Source: Chloroflexota bacterium
GTDB taxonomy: Bacteria; Chloroflexota; Anaerolineae; Aggregatilineales; Phototrophicaceae
Length of the DNA: 64,000 nucleotides
NCBI GenBank assembly: GCA_014338005.1
Contig: QUBZ01000010.1
Coordinates: 1-64,000 of the forward strand
Direction: 5' to 3'
Under the pieces are notes generated by a model, which saw nothing but the letters and a program-made list of their open reading frames with translations, did not search any database and was not told the DNA's origin. Shown here piece after piece: positions 15,237 to 24,059 of the stretch (positions within the stretch are counted from its first letter, which is position 1; the number at the start of each line of letters is the position of its first letter). Position numbers and translations under genes: made by a program.

Positions 15237-15917
15237 TCACGACTTCGGTTTGCTCAATCGCTGGCGGCGAGCCGTCAGATCATCCTCGACGCGCTGTTCG
15301 TCGGCCACCTCGGCTGCCTGGACGGACGGGGGCGGCGTTTGTACTTCCTCTTTCGCGCTGATGATGTCCCCCATGTGGGCGATTTTATCCTGGGCCTCTC
15401 GCAGCACCTCCGAAAGCGACGGCACGCGCGGGTACTGCGCTTCCTCGACCGCCGCCTGCGGTGGGGACGGCTCCGGCTGTTCGGCTTCCTGCGCCCGGCG
15501 CGCATCGGCGACGGCTGCATCTAACTGGTTCACCCGCTGAATCAACTCCTGCGTGACCAGCTGGTGTTCGCGCAGGTCGGCCTCTGCCATCGCCAGCCGC
15601 TGCTGGGCAAGCTGCATCTGCTCAATGGCGCGGCGCGCCTGGGGTTCGTTCCCCGCCGCCACCGCGTCGTCGGCCTGCCGGTCCCACTGTGCGACTTCGT
15701 TTTGCAGCGTTTGCGCGCGCCGCTGAAGTTCGTCCTCGTAAGCCAGCGCCTCGTTGATGCGGGTTCGCAGCGACGCAATCTCCCGGTCAATGTTTTTGCC
15801 CAGTTTTTCCGGCGACAGCGGCCTGCGGCGCGCCCCGCCGATAGCATGGTCTTCGCCCAGCACCTCGTTGACGCTGGCCCGCACCAGAACGTTGAGTTTC
15901 TTAAATAAATCGTTCAT
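15237..15917 (-). CDS. pspA: PspA/IM30 family phage-shock-like protein
   Basis: A 226-residue protein, almost wholly alpha-helical coiled coil: NDLFKKLNVLVRASVNEVLG, then a long heptad-rich stretch to about residue 145 (LQRRAQTLQNEVAQWDRQAD). A Pro-rich break (EPSPPQ) separates a short helix (PSLSEVLREAQDKIAHMGD). Length and layout match PspA/IM30, which polymerises on damaged membranes. The central PspA segment is somewhat shorter than in proteobacterial proteins. First gene of the pspA-kinase-regulator operon. A promoter-like pair lies so close upstream that the transcript may start at or next to the ATG. Confidence 0.82.
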   Translation of the reverse strand: MNDLFKKLNVLVRASVNEVLGEDHAIGGARRRPLSPEKLGKNIDREIASLRTRINEALAYEDELQRRAQTLQNEVAQWDRQADDAVAAGNEPQARRAIEQMQLAQQRLAMAEADLREHQLVTQELIQRVNQLDAAVADARRAQEAEQPEPSPPQAAVEEAQYPRVPSLSEVLREAQDKIAHMGDIISAKEEVQTPPPSVQAAEVADEQRVEDDLTARRQRLSKPKS

Positions 15918-15924
15918 GCCTTAC

Positions 15925-15954
15925 ATTTTACCTTTTTCATAACTCGCCGCGCAA
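15925..15954 (-). promoter_or_regulatory. Promoter candidate for pspA, near-leaderless geometry
   Basis: TTGCGC (15954-15949), an 18-base spacer and TAAAAT (15930-15925) on the minus strand fill the 45-base gap before pspA. Initiation six to eight bases past the -10 box would fall at about 15918, next to the ATG at 15917. Confidence 0.42.
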
Positions 15955-15962
15955 CTGACCTT

Positions 15963-17510
15963 TTAATCCGGGCAAAGGCCATCCCAGGCCAGCGCGTATA
16001 CGGCCATATTCGCGCCACCGGCCTTCGGTGATGCCCTCCCTTCGGTGATGAACACCCGGCACAGGCGCGGGTCGTCCGGGTTCTGGCCGGGTATCTGGTC
16101 GGGGAAAGCCATCAGGTAGCGGGCGTCGTTGGCCTGCATCCAGTCCCACAGCGCCTCCCCATCCCGGATGAATGGGATGACCTCCGGGTTCACCAGCCCG
16201 GCCAAATCCAGAATCGGCCTGGGCGCGAAGTAACCAACCGCGCCGATGTCATGCACGGCCAGGCGGTCTTCCGGCGGCAGGTGGCTTTGAATCCATTGAG
16301 CGGTCGTTACCATTTCCTCGTCAATAATCTGCACGTCGCGGCTGTAAATGCCGGCCCCGGCCAGCGCGAAATAAACGAACGCCAGCGCGCTCGCCGCCGC
16401 CAGCGACCGGCTCACCACACGCCCGGCCAGCGTCCGGCGGCTTTCGCGCAGCATCCAGGCCGTACCGACCACCCAAACCAGCACCAGCGACGGCAGCGCC
16501 GGAATCACGTAGCGCCCATGCTGGTAGGGCGCGGGCAGGCGCGCCGCATACAGCGCCACCAGCGCCAGCGCCCAGCCGACCGGCATCAGAAACAGCAGAT
16601 TTTCCCGGTTGGCCCGCAGCCGCCGCGCCGTCCTCACGATAAAATAAACCAGACCCGGCAGCAGCAAAATCTGCCCCCCGGCGAAAATCGGCTTGAACAT
16701 CTCCCACAGGCGGCGCGGGTACGGCAGCAGCGCGGCGATTGGGGCGTATTCCGCCTGTTTAGCAGCGGCGGTGTTCGGCAGCAGGCCGCCCGTAAGCTGG
16801 AGGTTGAGGATTAAATACGGCGCGATGCATATGCCGAAACCCAGGCCCGTCCCCAGCGCCCAGGGCAGCCAGCGCCGCCAGCCCACCGGCAGCCGCGCCG
16901 CCAGAACAGCCGCCCCCACCATTCCCGCCAGCAGCACGCCTTCCGGTCGCGTGAGCGCCGCCAGCGCCGTGCAAACACCGAACAGCCCGCCCCGCCGCCA
17001 GCCGCCAGCCGGCGCATCCCATCCCAGGGCCATCAGCGCCAGCGTCCACAGGCCGAACAGCATCGTCTCCATGCCGGAAGCCGCCGCCCAGATCAGATGC
17101 CACGTCCCCACCAGCGCCAGCCCGGCGGCCAGCCCGATGTATCGCTGGCCCGGCAGCAGCCGCGCCGCCAGCCGCGCGCCTACCATTCCCGTCCCGGCCA
17201 GCGCCAGCGCCCCCAGGCCGTGCGTCCACAGCTTGAACGGCACATTCAGCGCATAACCCGCCGCCAGCAGTATTGTATACAGCGGCGAGGTGGAAGCGGC
17301 GCTCGGCACACCCGGCACGAAAGCCCATACCCCGGTCTGCGCCAGGCTGCGCCCATAAACCTGGTGTATCCAGCTGTCGTCGAGCGGGAAACCGCCGCCG
17401 GCAGCTGCCGCGTACAGCGCCACCGCCAGCAGCGCAGCGGCCAGCAGCAGTGCGTCAGTCCGGCGAAAAAAGACACGTGAGGGTGAAAAATCGTCAGCAG
17501 CGAATTTCAT
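15963..17510 (-). CDS. GT-C type integral membrane glycosyltransferase-like protein
   Basis: A 515-residue multi-spanning protein with roughly ten to twelve hydrophobic segments. After the first helix comes FPLDDSWIHQVYGRSLA, the acidic pair in the first external loop that is characteristic of GT-C lipid-linked sugar transferases. Other features are AAASGMETMLFG, the Arg-rich PYQHGRYVIPALP and a soluble C-terminal part (TTAQWIQSHLPPEDRLAVHDIGA) typical of this Chloroflexota/cyanobacterial type. Probably transfers a sugar from a polyprenyl-phosphate donor outside the membrane; donor and acceptor are unknown. The start overlaps the upstream gene by 17 bases. Last gene of the glycan operon, 45 bases before pspA. 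Confidence 0.8.
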   Translation of the reverse strand: MKFAADDFSPSRVFFRRTDALLLAAALLAVALYAAAAGGGFPLDDSWIHQVYGRSLAQTGVWAFVPGVPSAASTSPLYTILLAAGYALNVPFKLWTHGLGALALAGTGMVGARLAARLLPGQRYIGLAAGLALVGTWHLIWAAASGMETMLFGLWTLALMALGWDAPAGGWRRGGLFGVCTALAALTRPEGVLLAGMVGAAVLAARLPVGWRRWLPWALGTGLGFGICIAPYLILNLQLTGGLLPNTAAAKQAEYAPIAALLPYPRRLWEMFKPIFAGGQILLLPGLVYFIVRTARRLRANRENLLFLMPVGWALALVALYAARLPAPYQHGRYVIPALPSLVLVWVVGTAWMLRESRRTLAGRVVSRSLAAASALAFVYFALAGAGIYSRDVQIIDEEMVTTAQWIQSHLPPEDRLAVHDIGAVGYFAPRPILDLAGLVNPEVIPFIRDGEALWDWMQANDARYLMAFPDQIPGQNPDDPRLCRVFITEGRASPKAGGANMAVYALAWDGLCPD

Positions 17511-19092
17511 ACAGCTTTACACCGGGAATATCCAGGGGCAGCGGCACGAGGAACGCCGGCGGGTCGCGCAAAATCGGCCACAGGCTGGCCGGGGCCGCCC
17601 CGGCGCGCCCGTCCTCGGTGACGCCCTCCAGCAGCAGATAACCCACCGCATAACGGCAGGCGATGTCCAGAATCACCTCCGGCGCTTCGTTGGGCAGCAC
17701 CACACCGCCCAGGCCGGCGAAATAATACAGCTGCGCCGGGTCGTTAATCATCACGCGGGCATCCGGCGGCAGCATTTCACGCAGGCGGGCATACAGCGCC
17801 GGCGTGCCGTGCGGCAGGGCGCGGTTCGCCAGCCCCACCGTCAGGCTCAGATACAGCGCCGCGCCCACCAGCGCCGTCGAAAAAATCCACTTGGCCTGCC
17901 CCGCTTTCCAGCGCCGCCGGCGCCGCGCGGCCCAATCCACAGCATCATCCAGGCCGGCCACACCCAGCGCCGCCCACCAGGGAACCAGCGCCGCCGCCGA
18001 ATGGAACAGCCCGCCGCGATAGCCCGGATACGGAAAAACCAGCGTCATGACCAGGTGCAGCCCCAGCGCATACAGCCAGAACCCGCGCAGGAACGGCTCG
18101 CGCCGCCGGCGCCACAGGCCGAACAACATCAGCGGGGTCATCACCACCAGCCCTTCGACGGCGATGAACGTGCCTAAATTGCCGGACAGCAGCCCCGTAT
18201 TACCCAGCAGCGCCTCGGCGCGCGTCCTGAAAAACGTCGCCAGCCCATCGGCAAAAAAGGCCGCCGGGTTCGCGTCCGGGGGATAATTAAACAGGTCGTT
18301 ATACTCGGTGAACCAGATGGCCTGCGCCCCGCCCACCGGCAGCGGCGAACCGACCGCCGCCAGATTGCGGGCGAACCAGGGCAGCATCACCAGCAGGTAA
18401 ACCAGAGTCATCAGCCCCGCCGATGCGGCGCGCATTTTAAGTGTTTCCCGCGCGGCCTTCCAGGGCCAGAAAATCACCGCCCATCCTACCATCAGCAGCA
18501 GCAAACCATCGGCGCGCGTCAGGTGCGCCAAGCCGGCCAGCGCCCCGGCCAGCGCCCAGCACGTATACCGGCGTCTCGCACCGCCGTCATCCGCCGCGCC
18601 CATGCAGATCAGCCCCCACACGCCGGCCAGCGCATACGGCGCGAAGGTGTCAATCGTCCCCCAGAAGCGGACATAATAACCGCTGAACAGCGTTAATAAA
18701 CCGGCAGTCCAGGCATGGCGGCGCGCGCCCCCGATTCGCCCGCCCAGCCAGAATCCGGCATAGACCGTCCCGGCGTACAGCAGGGCAAACGGCCATTGGG
18801 CGGCGGCGTAATCCCCCGGCGCGTTCAGCAGCCCCATGCCCAGGGCGGCGGCCAGCGAGGTGAGCGGCATCCAGTACAGGTGCGACGGCGCGGGCAGTTC
18901 TTCCGGCGCGCCGATATACGTCCACAGGTAGGCATCCGTCAATCCCTGGCCGGAGACGACCCGGTTGGCGGCGTTGAGATGATAATAAGCGTCGGTGTAA
19001 TTTGGCGCGGCCACCAGGCCGCGCGTCAGCGCAAACGCGCCAGCCAGCGCGACGGCGGCAAACAACAGGCGTTCTCGCGTGGTTAAGCTCAA
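17494..19092 (-). CDS. GT-C type integral membrane glycosyltransferase-like protein
   Basis: A 532-residue multi-spanning protein. TTG at 19092 forms a TTGA overlap with the preceding stop. The first external loop reads NYTDAYYHLNAANRVVSGQG, with an Asp in the GT-C catalytic position, then APSHLYWMPLTSLAAA. Conserved family blocks include WGTIDTFAPYALAGVWG, LAHLTRADGLLLL and PYPGYRGGLFHSAAALVPWWAALG. The C-terminal globular segment (LREMLPPDARVMINDPAQLYYFAG) is external. Substrates unknown. It sits between two similar genes that are distinct in sequence, so the locus encodes a set of non-identical transferases. Confidence 0.82.
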   Translation of the reverse strand: MSLTTRERLLFAAVALAGAFALTRGLVAAPNYTDAYYHLNAANRVVSGQGLTDAYLWTYIGAPEELPAPSHLYWMPLTSLAAALGMGLLNAPGDYAAAQWPFALLYAGTVYAGFWLGGRIGGARRHAWTAGLLTLFSGYYVRFWGTIDTFAPYALAGVWGLICMGAADDGGARRRYTCWALAGALAGLAHLTRADGLLLLMVGWAVIFWPWKAARETLKMRAASAGLMTLVYLLVMLPWFARNLAAVGSPLPVGGAQAIWFTEYNDLFNYPPDANPAAFFADGLATFFRTRAEALLGNTGLLSGNLGTFIAVEGLVVMTPLMLFGLWRRRREPFLRGFWLYALGLHLVMTLVFPYPGYRGGLFHSAAALVPWWAALGVAGLDDAVDWAARRRRRWKAGQAKWIFSTALVGAALYLSLTVGLANRALPHGTPALYARLREMLPPDARVMINDPAQLYYFAGLGGVVLPNEAPEVILDIACRYAVGYLLLEGVTEDGRAGAAPASLWPILRDPPAFLVPLPLDIPGVKLYEIRC

Positions 19093-20759
19093 GATGAACC
19101 CGATTCCTCAATCACCCGGTAGATCGTCACGCCCCCGGACGAAAATACCACCTCTAAATAAGCGGCGCCGGCCGGATTCCAGTTCCCAAACCGGCGCGCA
19201 TCCTCATCATACCAGACGTACACCGCGCCGGTAACGGCAAGAAACTGCCGCCGCCAGTCATCGGGTGCGGCAGGGTCGTAAAAGCGCCGCATATCCGCCA
19301 CTTTGGCTGCAAAGTCGGCGGTTTCAATCCAGTGTCCCAGGTACACCCGCTGGCCGAGCGCCGCCACCAGCCGCCCGCCGCTGCCCTGTCCGGCGGCGTC
19401 GGTGACGGTCAGCACCAGATCATCGCGCCCGGTCGTTTCACGCCGCATCCAGGCGAAGGCCGCCAGATCGTCCGGGTTGTAAAAAACTGCCCGGTGGCTG
19501 AAAGGTTCGGACAGCGCGGCGATGTTCACCGCCAGCATCCCCACCAGCGCCACCGACGCCAGCCCCAGGTACAGGATGCTCGCCAGCGGGCGCAGCCTGG
19601 CCCGCAGACGCGGCTGCACCGCCCGCGACCAGCCGTAAGCCGCCAGCGCCGCCAGCGGCGTCTGTACGCCCAGCAGGTAGCGCCGCTGCGTAGGGAACGG
19701 CGCGTACAGCAGCATCGCCACCAGCGCCACCCACAGGATCGGCAGCCACCAGCGGTCATCCGGGCGGTCGAGCAGGAAGGCGCGCAGCCCCGGCACAAGC
19801 GGCAGAATAAACGGCAGATAACCCAGCAGATAATACGTCACCGGCGGCGAAAGCGTCTGGTTCTGTTCGGCAAAAGCGGCCCACACCGGATGGCTGTAAA
19901 GCGCGGCATACTGGTAAATAATCAGCGCCCCGTAACAACCCAGCGGCAGCAGCAGCCACAGCGCCCGCCGCCAGGTCAGCCGCCGCGCCGAAAAGGTGTG
20001 GTAGGCCGCCAGTATCACCAGCAGCGGCCCGAACAGCAGCGCCGCGTAAGGCTGGATGATCGCCTGCGCCGCCAGCGCCAGCGTCAAGACCACCAGCGGC
20101 GACACAATATACTCTCCCTTTCCATGTATGGGGGGATTGGGGGGAGGAGTTCGCACCCACGCCTCAAACGCCAGCACGATGATAATCTGCACGATCACCG
20201 CCGCCGCAAAGTGCGGCATCACCAGCGCCCCCAGCAGGTTAAAAGCGTCCGTCAGCCAGAATTCAATCGGCGACAGTTCGGCGGTCATGGCCGGGTCGAG
20301 CGCCAGCAGCAGCCAGCTCCACCCGCTCGCAATCGTGCCGAACAGGGTCGCCAGCCATCGCTCCGCCGGTTTTTCAAAAAAATGGGCGGCAAATGCCCAG
20401 ATCGCCAGCGCCATGCCCGCCGTCAGGGCAAACCGCGCAATGTGGTAAACCGCCGGCAGGCTGAAAGGCGTCAGGCTTGCCAGCGCGCCCAGCGCCACGT
20501 AAAAACCCTGCACCAGCGGCAGACCGGGGTGCGCCTCGTGTGTGAACAGCAGGTGATAAGCCCACTGGCCGCGACACCCCTGCCACATTTTGGCGATGTG
20601 GCTGTTGAAGTCCACCAACGCCCCGGTCGGCACGGCTGCCGCGCCGCTGTACTGCCATCCCGGCGGCGCGCTCCAACTGCCCACCGCATACGGCAGCGTC
20701 GTCAGCGCCGCCAGCGCCAGCCCGAACAGCCACACCGCAAGCGGGAATCGCCTCATCAT
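19089..20759 (-). CDS. Multi-spanning membrane protein of GT-C type, with in-frame palindrome-derived insert
   Basis: A 556-residue protein. ATG 20759 is chosen for its ATGA overlap with the upstream stop; a longer frame from 20807 would run back into the preceding gene. The external loop after helix 1 has VDFNSHIAKMWQGCRGQWAYHLLFTHEAH. Blocks around AIIQPYAALLFG and LPFILPLVPGLRAF follow, then a C-terminal soluble part (FAWMRRETTGRDDLVLTVTDAAG, KVADMRRFYDPAAPDDW). Between helices, residues near 215 read TPPPNPPIHGKGEY, unlike the rest; the underlying DNA is a GC-rich palindrome (20113-20147) of a type also found in two neighbouring genes. Probably a glycosyltransferase; activity not shown by the sequence. 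Confidence 0.75.
   Translation of the reverse strand: MMRRFPLAVWLFGLALAALTTLPYAVGSWSAPPGWQYSGAAAVPTGALVDFNSHIAKMWQGCRGQWAYHLLFTHEAHPGLPLVQGFYVALGALASLTPFSLPAVYHIARFALTAGMALAIWAFAAHFFEKPAERWLATLFGTIASGWSWLLLALDPAMTAELSPIEFWLTDAFNLLGALVMPHFAAAVIVQIIIVLAFEAWVRTPPPNPPIHGKGEYIVSPLVVLTLALAAQAIIQPYAALLFGPLLVILAAYHTFSARRLTWRRALWLLLPLGCYGALIIYQYAALYSHPVWAAFAEQNQTLSPPVTYYLLGYLPFILPLVPGLRAFLLDRPDDRWWLPILWVALVAMLLYAPFPTQRRYLLGVQTPLAALAAYGWSRAVQPRLRARLRPLASILYLGLASVALVGMLAVNIAALSEPFSHRAVFYNPDDLAAFAWMRRETTGRDDLVLTVTDAAGQGSGGRLVAALGQRVYLGHWIETADFAAKVADMRRFYDPAAPDDWRRQFLAVTGAVYVWYDEDARRFGNWNPAGAAYLEVVFSSGGVTIYRVIEESGSS
20113..20147. repeat. Intragenic GC-rich palindromic element, translated in frame
   Basis: C-rich arm TCTCCCTTTCC, short ATGTAT centre, then two G runs separated by ATT. 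It lies inside the GT-C gene at 19089-20759 and is read there as PPPNPPIHGKGE. Similar elements occur at 25287, 26888, 26933 and 28191. Confidence 0.6.
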
Positions 20760-21967
20760 ACGGCGGACTCCCCGCCGAACCGCCACCACATCCGGCGCGT
20801 CGGCCACAGCAGCAGCAGGATACCAAACGGCAGCGGCAGATACAGCGTCGGATGTTCAAATTCGCCGGCCACCGTCGTCACAAAATGCAGCCAGGGCAGC
20901 AGCACCAGCGCCGCCAGCAGCAGCGCCACCCACAAACCGCCCCATCTCTGCCGCGCCAGCCGGCTGAAGTAAAACACCAGCGGCAGAAAAAACACTACAT
21001 AATGCGGTGTGGCCGTCCGGGGCGCGATCAGGTGCGTGACCGTCAGCGTCAGCGCCAGCGTCCACAGCAGGCGCGCATCTTTTTTCTGCGCCAGCACGCC
21101 CCACCACGCCCACAGCATCCACCCGGCCAGCGCCGCCGTGACCGCGTATTCGGCCAGGCTGCCCAGCCCCAGATAATACTGCGTCACAATCCACACCGGC
21201 GAACCAAGCGCCGTATAGGACGGATACAGCGAAAGCTGCGCCAGCCAGTCGCCCAGCCAGGACGGCAGCAGGGCAAACGAAGCCAGCAGCGCCGCGCCGA
21301 ACACCGCCGCAAACGCCGCCAGGAAAGACCAGCGCCGCGCCCGCCAGCCCCACAGCAGCAAAAACGGCGCGACCAGAAAACCCATCTGCGGTTTGATGGT
21401 CGAAAGCGCCAGCGCCGCGCCCGCCAGCCGGTTCTGGCCGCGCGCCAGCCCCCAGATCGCCAGAATCTCCAGGAAAACCACCAGCGTCCCCGGCTGTCCC
21501 AGGATCATACCGCGCGCCGAAAAATAGAAAAACAGCGCCCACAGCGCCAGCGCCGCCAGCAGCGGCGCGCCCGGCTGCCAGCGCAGCAGGTTCAGCAGCA
21601 GCAGCAGCGAGCCGATCAGACAAGCGGCCAGCAGTGCCATCCAGGCCGCCGAAGCCCACGAATACGGCAGGTACACCAGCGGCCATACCAGAAAAACCGT
21701 GTAAAACGGGTAGGCGAAATAACCGGGGTCTTCCCCTTCTACCACCGCGCGCCCGTAGATGCGCGTCTGGATGTTCAGGCTGGCCTGTTCGCCGTAGGGG
21801 TTCAGGCCGTCTATCCAGTAGGAGCGCGCGCCTTCCCAGCGCGACATAAAATCGTTCAGTCCCGGATACTTGGCCGTGAAAATGCTGCGGATGCCGACCA
21901 CTACAACGGCGAAAACAACCAGCGCCACCAGCGCCAGAATCAGCTTTTGCGACCGGCTTTCGATCAT
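20756..21967 (-). CDS. GT87-type (DUF2029) membrane mannosyltransferase-like protein
   Basis: A 403-residue protein, ATG at 21967 overlapping the upstream stop as ATGA. The pattern fits the DUF2029/GT87 family: after helix 1, PGLNDFMSRWEGARSYWIDGLNPYGE gives the acidic external loop; FAYPFYTVFLVWPLVYLPY follows; ARGMILGQPGTLVVFLEILAIWG and the hallmark LSTIKPQMGFLVAPFLLLWGW then appear. Actinobacterial relatives add mannose to lipid-linked glycans from polyprenyl-phosphomannose. About ten membrane helices, no soluble tail. Confidence 0.85.
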   Translation of the reverse strand: MIESRSQKLILALVALVVFAVVVVGIRSIFTAKYPGLNDFMSRWEGARSYWIDGLNPYGEQASLNIQTRIYGRAVVEGEDPGYFAYPFYTVFLVWPLVYLPYSWASAAWMALLAACLIGSLLLLLNLLRWQPGAPLLAALALWALFFYFSARGMILGQPGTLVVFLEILAIWGLARGQNRLAGAALALSTIKPQMGFLVAPFLLLWGWRARRWSFLAAFAAVFGAALLASFALLPSWLGDWLAQLSLYPSYTALGSPVWIVTQYYLGLGSLAEYAVTAALAGWMLWAWWGVLAQKKDARLLWTLALTLTVTHLIAPRTATPHYVVFFLPLVFYFSRLARQRWGGLWVALLLAALVLLPWLHFVTTVAGEFEHPTLYLPLPFGILLLLWPTRRMWWRFGGESAV

Positions 21968-23415
21968 GAACCTTCCTCATCGGCATACAGCGTGACGACC
22001 AGATCATTAAACGCCCACTGGCCGGTTTTATCGTAACGCCCTTCAAGCCATTCCAGCGCCGCCTCTAAATCCGACCGCCCCGCCGCCGCGTACTGCCGTT
22101 CGGCGAAGTCGAACATCACCCACCACACCCGACGCGCGCCGCCCGCCGCCGCCTCGACCGTTTCATCGGCCAGCAGCCCCAGCGCCTCTTGGGTGGGCAG
22201 CGCCAGCGTATCTTCTCCGCTGCCGGGCAAATCGCGCAGATACCGCTGTGGCAGCGCGCGCGCATAATATACCATCGGCAGCGCCGAAAGTTTGTTCTGG
22301 TGAACAATGATGTCGCCTTCCTGCCGCTGTTCCTGGATGGCTGCCGCCGCTTCCTCAAAGGGCGAGTTCGGGAAGATCGCCCAGGTGTACTGGTGGTACA
22401 GGCCGATTCCGGCCAGCGCCAGCCCCACCAGCCCGATCAATCCCGCCACCGGGCGCGGCAGCCCGCCGCGTGTGAACAGCCACGCCAGCGCCAGATACAG
22501 CAGCAGCGCCGAGGGCAGCAGGCCGCGAATCAGGTACACCGGCTGAAGCTGCGAAACCAGCCACATCAGCGCCGGCGGGGCGGCGGCCAGCCACAGCGTC
22601 AGCCGCAGCGCATCCCGGTCGGCACGCAGGCGGCGCGCGGTCAGAACGACCTGCACCGCCAGAAACGCCAACATAAAAAGCGCACCCACCAGGGCGATCA
22701 TCGAGCTGGGCGCGGGGATGTCCAGGTTGACCGCCAGGAACGAGCGCGCCGTCAGCAAAAGCTGGCCGATGTTCGGCGGCGACAGCCAGTAATACGAGCG
22801 TACTTTATCAAACTGTCCCGGCAGGTTCACCAGCCAGGGCAGATAGACGATCACCGCCACCAGCGCGCCCGCCGCCGCGCGCAGCAGCAGCTTCCAATCG
22901 CGCCGCAAGACGGGAATCAGCCCCAGCGCGATTAAATAAAAAGCCGCCAACTGCTGCGTATACATCGCCAGCCCGGCCAGCACGCCAAACGCCGCCCACC
23001 AAAGCCAGTTACCTCGGCTGACGGCCTGCGATTCTTCTTCCGCCGGTGTACGAAGGGAGCGGCTGCCCCGCACGAAACACCACGTCGCGGTAGCCAGCAG
23101 CAGCCCCAGCAGCGCATACATGCGCGCTTCCTGCGAATACTGTACATGGAACGGCGCGACAGCCGTAATGAGTGCCGCCATCAGGCCGGTTTTGTCCCCG
23201 AACAGGTCGCGTCCCAGCAGGTATATCAGGCCGACCGTCGCCACACCCAACAGCGCGCTCCACAGCCGCACGGCAAACGGGGACTGCCCGAACAGCGACA
23301 TCCAGGCATTGAGCGTGCCGTAATACAGCAGCGGGTGGATGTCCGCCGCGCCGCCCGCCACCGGCGTCAGCGTGCCGTACAGCATGGCGTCCAGCCCTTT
23401 TTCGCTGAACAGCAC
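21964..23415 (-). CDS. GT39/PMT-type glycosyltransferase; start probably upstream at a non-standard codon
   Basis: The first standard start is GTG 23415, giving 483 residues. The same frame remains open upstream and encodes a clear first membrane helix (SALLLILLLALALRLVNLG) and the family motif RPLWYDEAF, where the Asp-Glu pair is the GT-C catalytic signature. No ATG, GTG or TTG is available there. An ATA at 23535-23533 overlaps the preceding gene's TAA (ATAA) with GAGG about ten bases upstream, mimicking the ATGA couplings used throughout this operon; it would give 523 residues. Other matches: DIHPLLYYGTLNAWMSLFG, FHVQYSQEARMYALLGLL and QLQPVYLIRGLLPSALLL. Either initiation is unusual or the start has been damaged. 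Confidence 0.85.
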   Translation of the reverse strand: MLFSEKGLDAMLYGTLTPVAGGAADIHPLLYYGTLNAWMSLFGQSPFAVRLWSALLGVATVGLIYLLGRDLFGDKTGLMAALITAVAPFHVQYSQEARMYALLGLLLATATWCFVRGSRSLRTPAEEESQAVSRGNWLWWAAFGVLAGLAMYTQQLAAFYLIALGLIPVLRRDWKLLLRAAAGALVAVIVYLPWLVNLPGQFDKVRSYYWLSPPNIGQLLLTARSFLAVNLDIPAPSSMIALVGALFMLAFLAVQVVLTARRLRADRDALRLTLWLAAAPPALMWLVSQLQPVYLIRGLLPSALLLYLALAWLFTRGGLPRPVAGLIGLVGLALAGIGLYHQYTWAIFPNSPFEEAAAAIQEQRQEGDIIVHQNKLSALPMVYYARALPQRYLRDLPGSGEDTLALPTQEALGLLADETVEAAAGGARRVWWVMFDFAERQYAAAGRSDLEAALEWLEGRYDKTGQWAFNDLVVTLYADEEGS

Positions 23416-23531
23416 AGCAAACGCCTCGTCATACCACAGGGGACGAACCCCCAGGTTGACCAGGCGCAGCGCCAGCGCCAGCAGCAGGATGAGCAGCAGC
23501 GCCGAACGATTATCATTAACTAAGCGGCGGG

Positions 23532-23966
23532 TTATTGATCCCAGACCTCGACCTTTTTGTTCTCCAGCACCGCCCCCTGTTTTTTCAGGATATAGACGGT
23601 GGTTTCATCCCGGCCATCAAAACTCACCAATTCCCAGCCGTCGCGGCCCAGTTCGTTGAGCGCGTAATAAATCGGCTGGTCTTTCCAGTCCGGCATGGCG
23701 CTGCCGTTAAAACGGTACTGCGTGCCGTAGGAGCGTTTCATTTCCAGCGCGGCGTACTGCCAGCCGACAGTTTGGCCGTTACCGTTACTGTGACCATTGC
23801 CGTTAAGATGTTGAATCGGTTTGGCTGCCGGCGACATTTCGTCGAGTTTGTCCAGCCATTTCTGCGCTATCGGGTCGTCGCTGGCCTTTTGCAGCACCAT
23901 CCGCGCTTTGTCAAACTGTTTGTCTTCAATCAACTGCCGGGCGATTTCCAGTTCTGGCCGCATCAT
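23532..23966 (-). CDS. Small DUF4177-like protein with N-terminal helical repeat
   Basis: A 144-residue soluble protein, ATGATG at 23966 after an AGGAG site. Residues 1-45 (ARQLIEDKQFDKARMVLQKASDDPIAQKWLDKL) resemble one to two TPR helices. A Gly/Asn-rich linker (HLNGNGHSNGNGQTVG) joins a C-terminal domain with WQYAALEMKRSYG and ALNELGRDGWELVSFDGR, the hallmark of DUF4177 proteins, whose function is unknown. It is the only small soluble protein within the glycan cluster. An 11-base inverted repeat lies in its leader. Confidence 0.75.
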   Translation of the reverse strand: MMRPELEIARQLIEDKQFDKARMVLQKASDDPIAQKWLDKLDEMSPAAKPIQHLNGNGHSNGNGQTVGWQYAALEMKRSYGTQYRFNGSAMPDWKDQPIYYALNELGRDGWELVSFDGRDETTVYILKKQGAVLENKKVEVWDQ

Positions 23967-23980
23967 AAAACTGCTCCTGT

Positions 23981-24031
23981 GAGTGTTGTTATAACATCCA
24001 GCCTACCATTGAGATACCCTTAACAACACTC
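23981..24031. promoter_or_regulatory. 11-base inverted repeat in the leader of the DUF4177-like gene
   Basis: GAGTGTTGTTA (23981-23991) and TAACAACACTC (24021-24031) are exact reverse complements separated by 29 bases. A further AGTGTTAA half-site follows at 24037. In RNA this would be a hairpin ending close to the ribosome-binding site; as DNA it could bind a dimeric regulator. No T-run follows on either strand. Confidence 0.5.
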
Positions 24032-24059
24032 AAGAAAGTGTTAAATTCCTGAAATATCG

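Noticed and set aside
19332-22036. Long plus-strand frames opposite the GT-C genes (19332-20972 and 20852-22036)
   Set aside because: Rich in Arg, Gln and Pro with no fold; they are antisense shadows in GC-rich coding DNA, and the minus-strand proteins show clear membrane and motif patterns.
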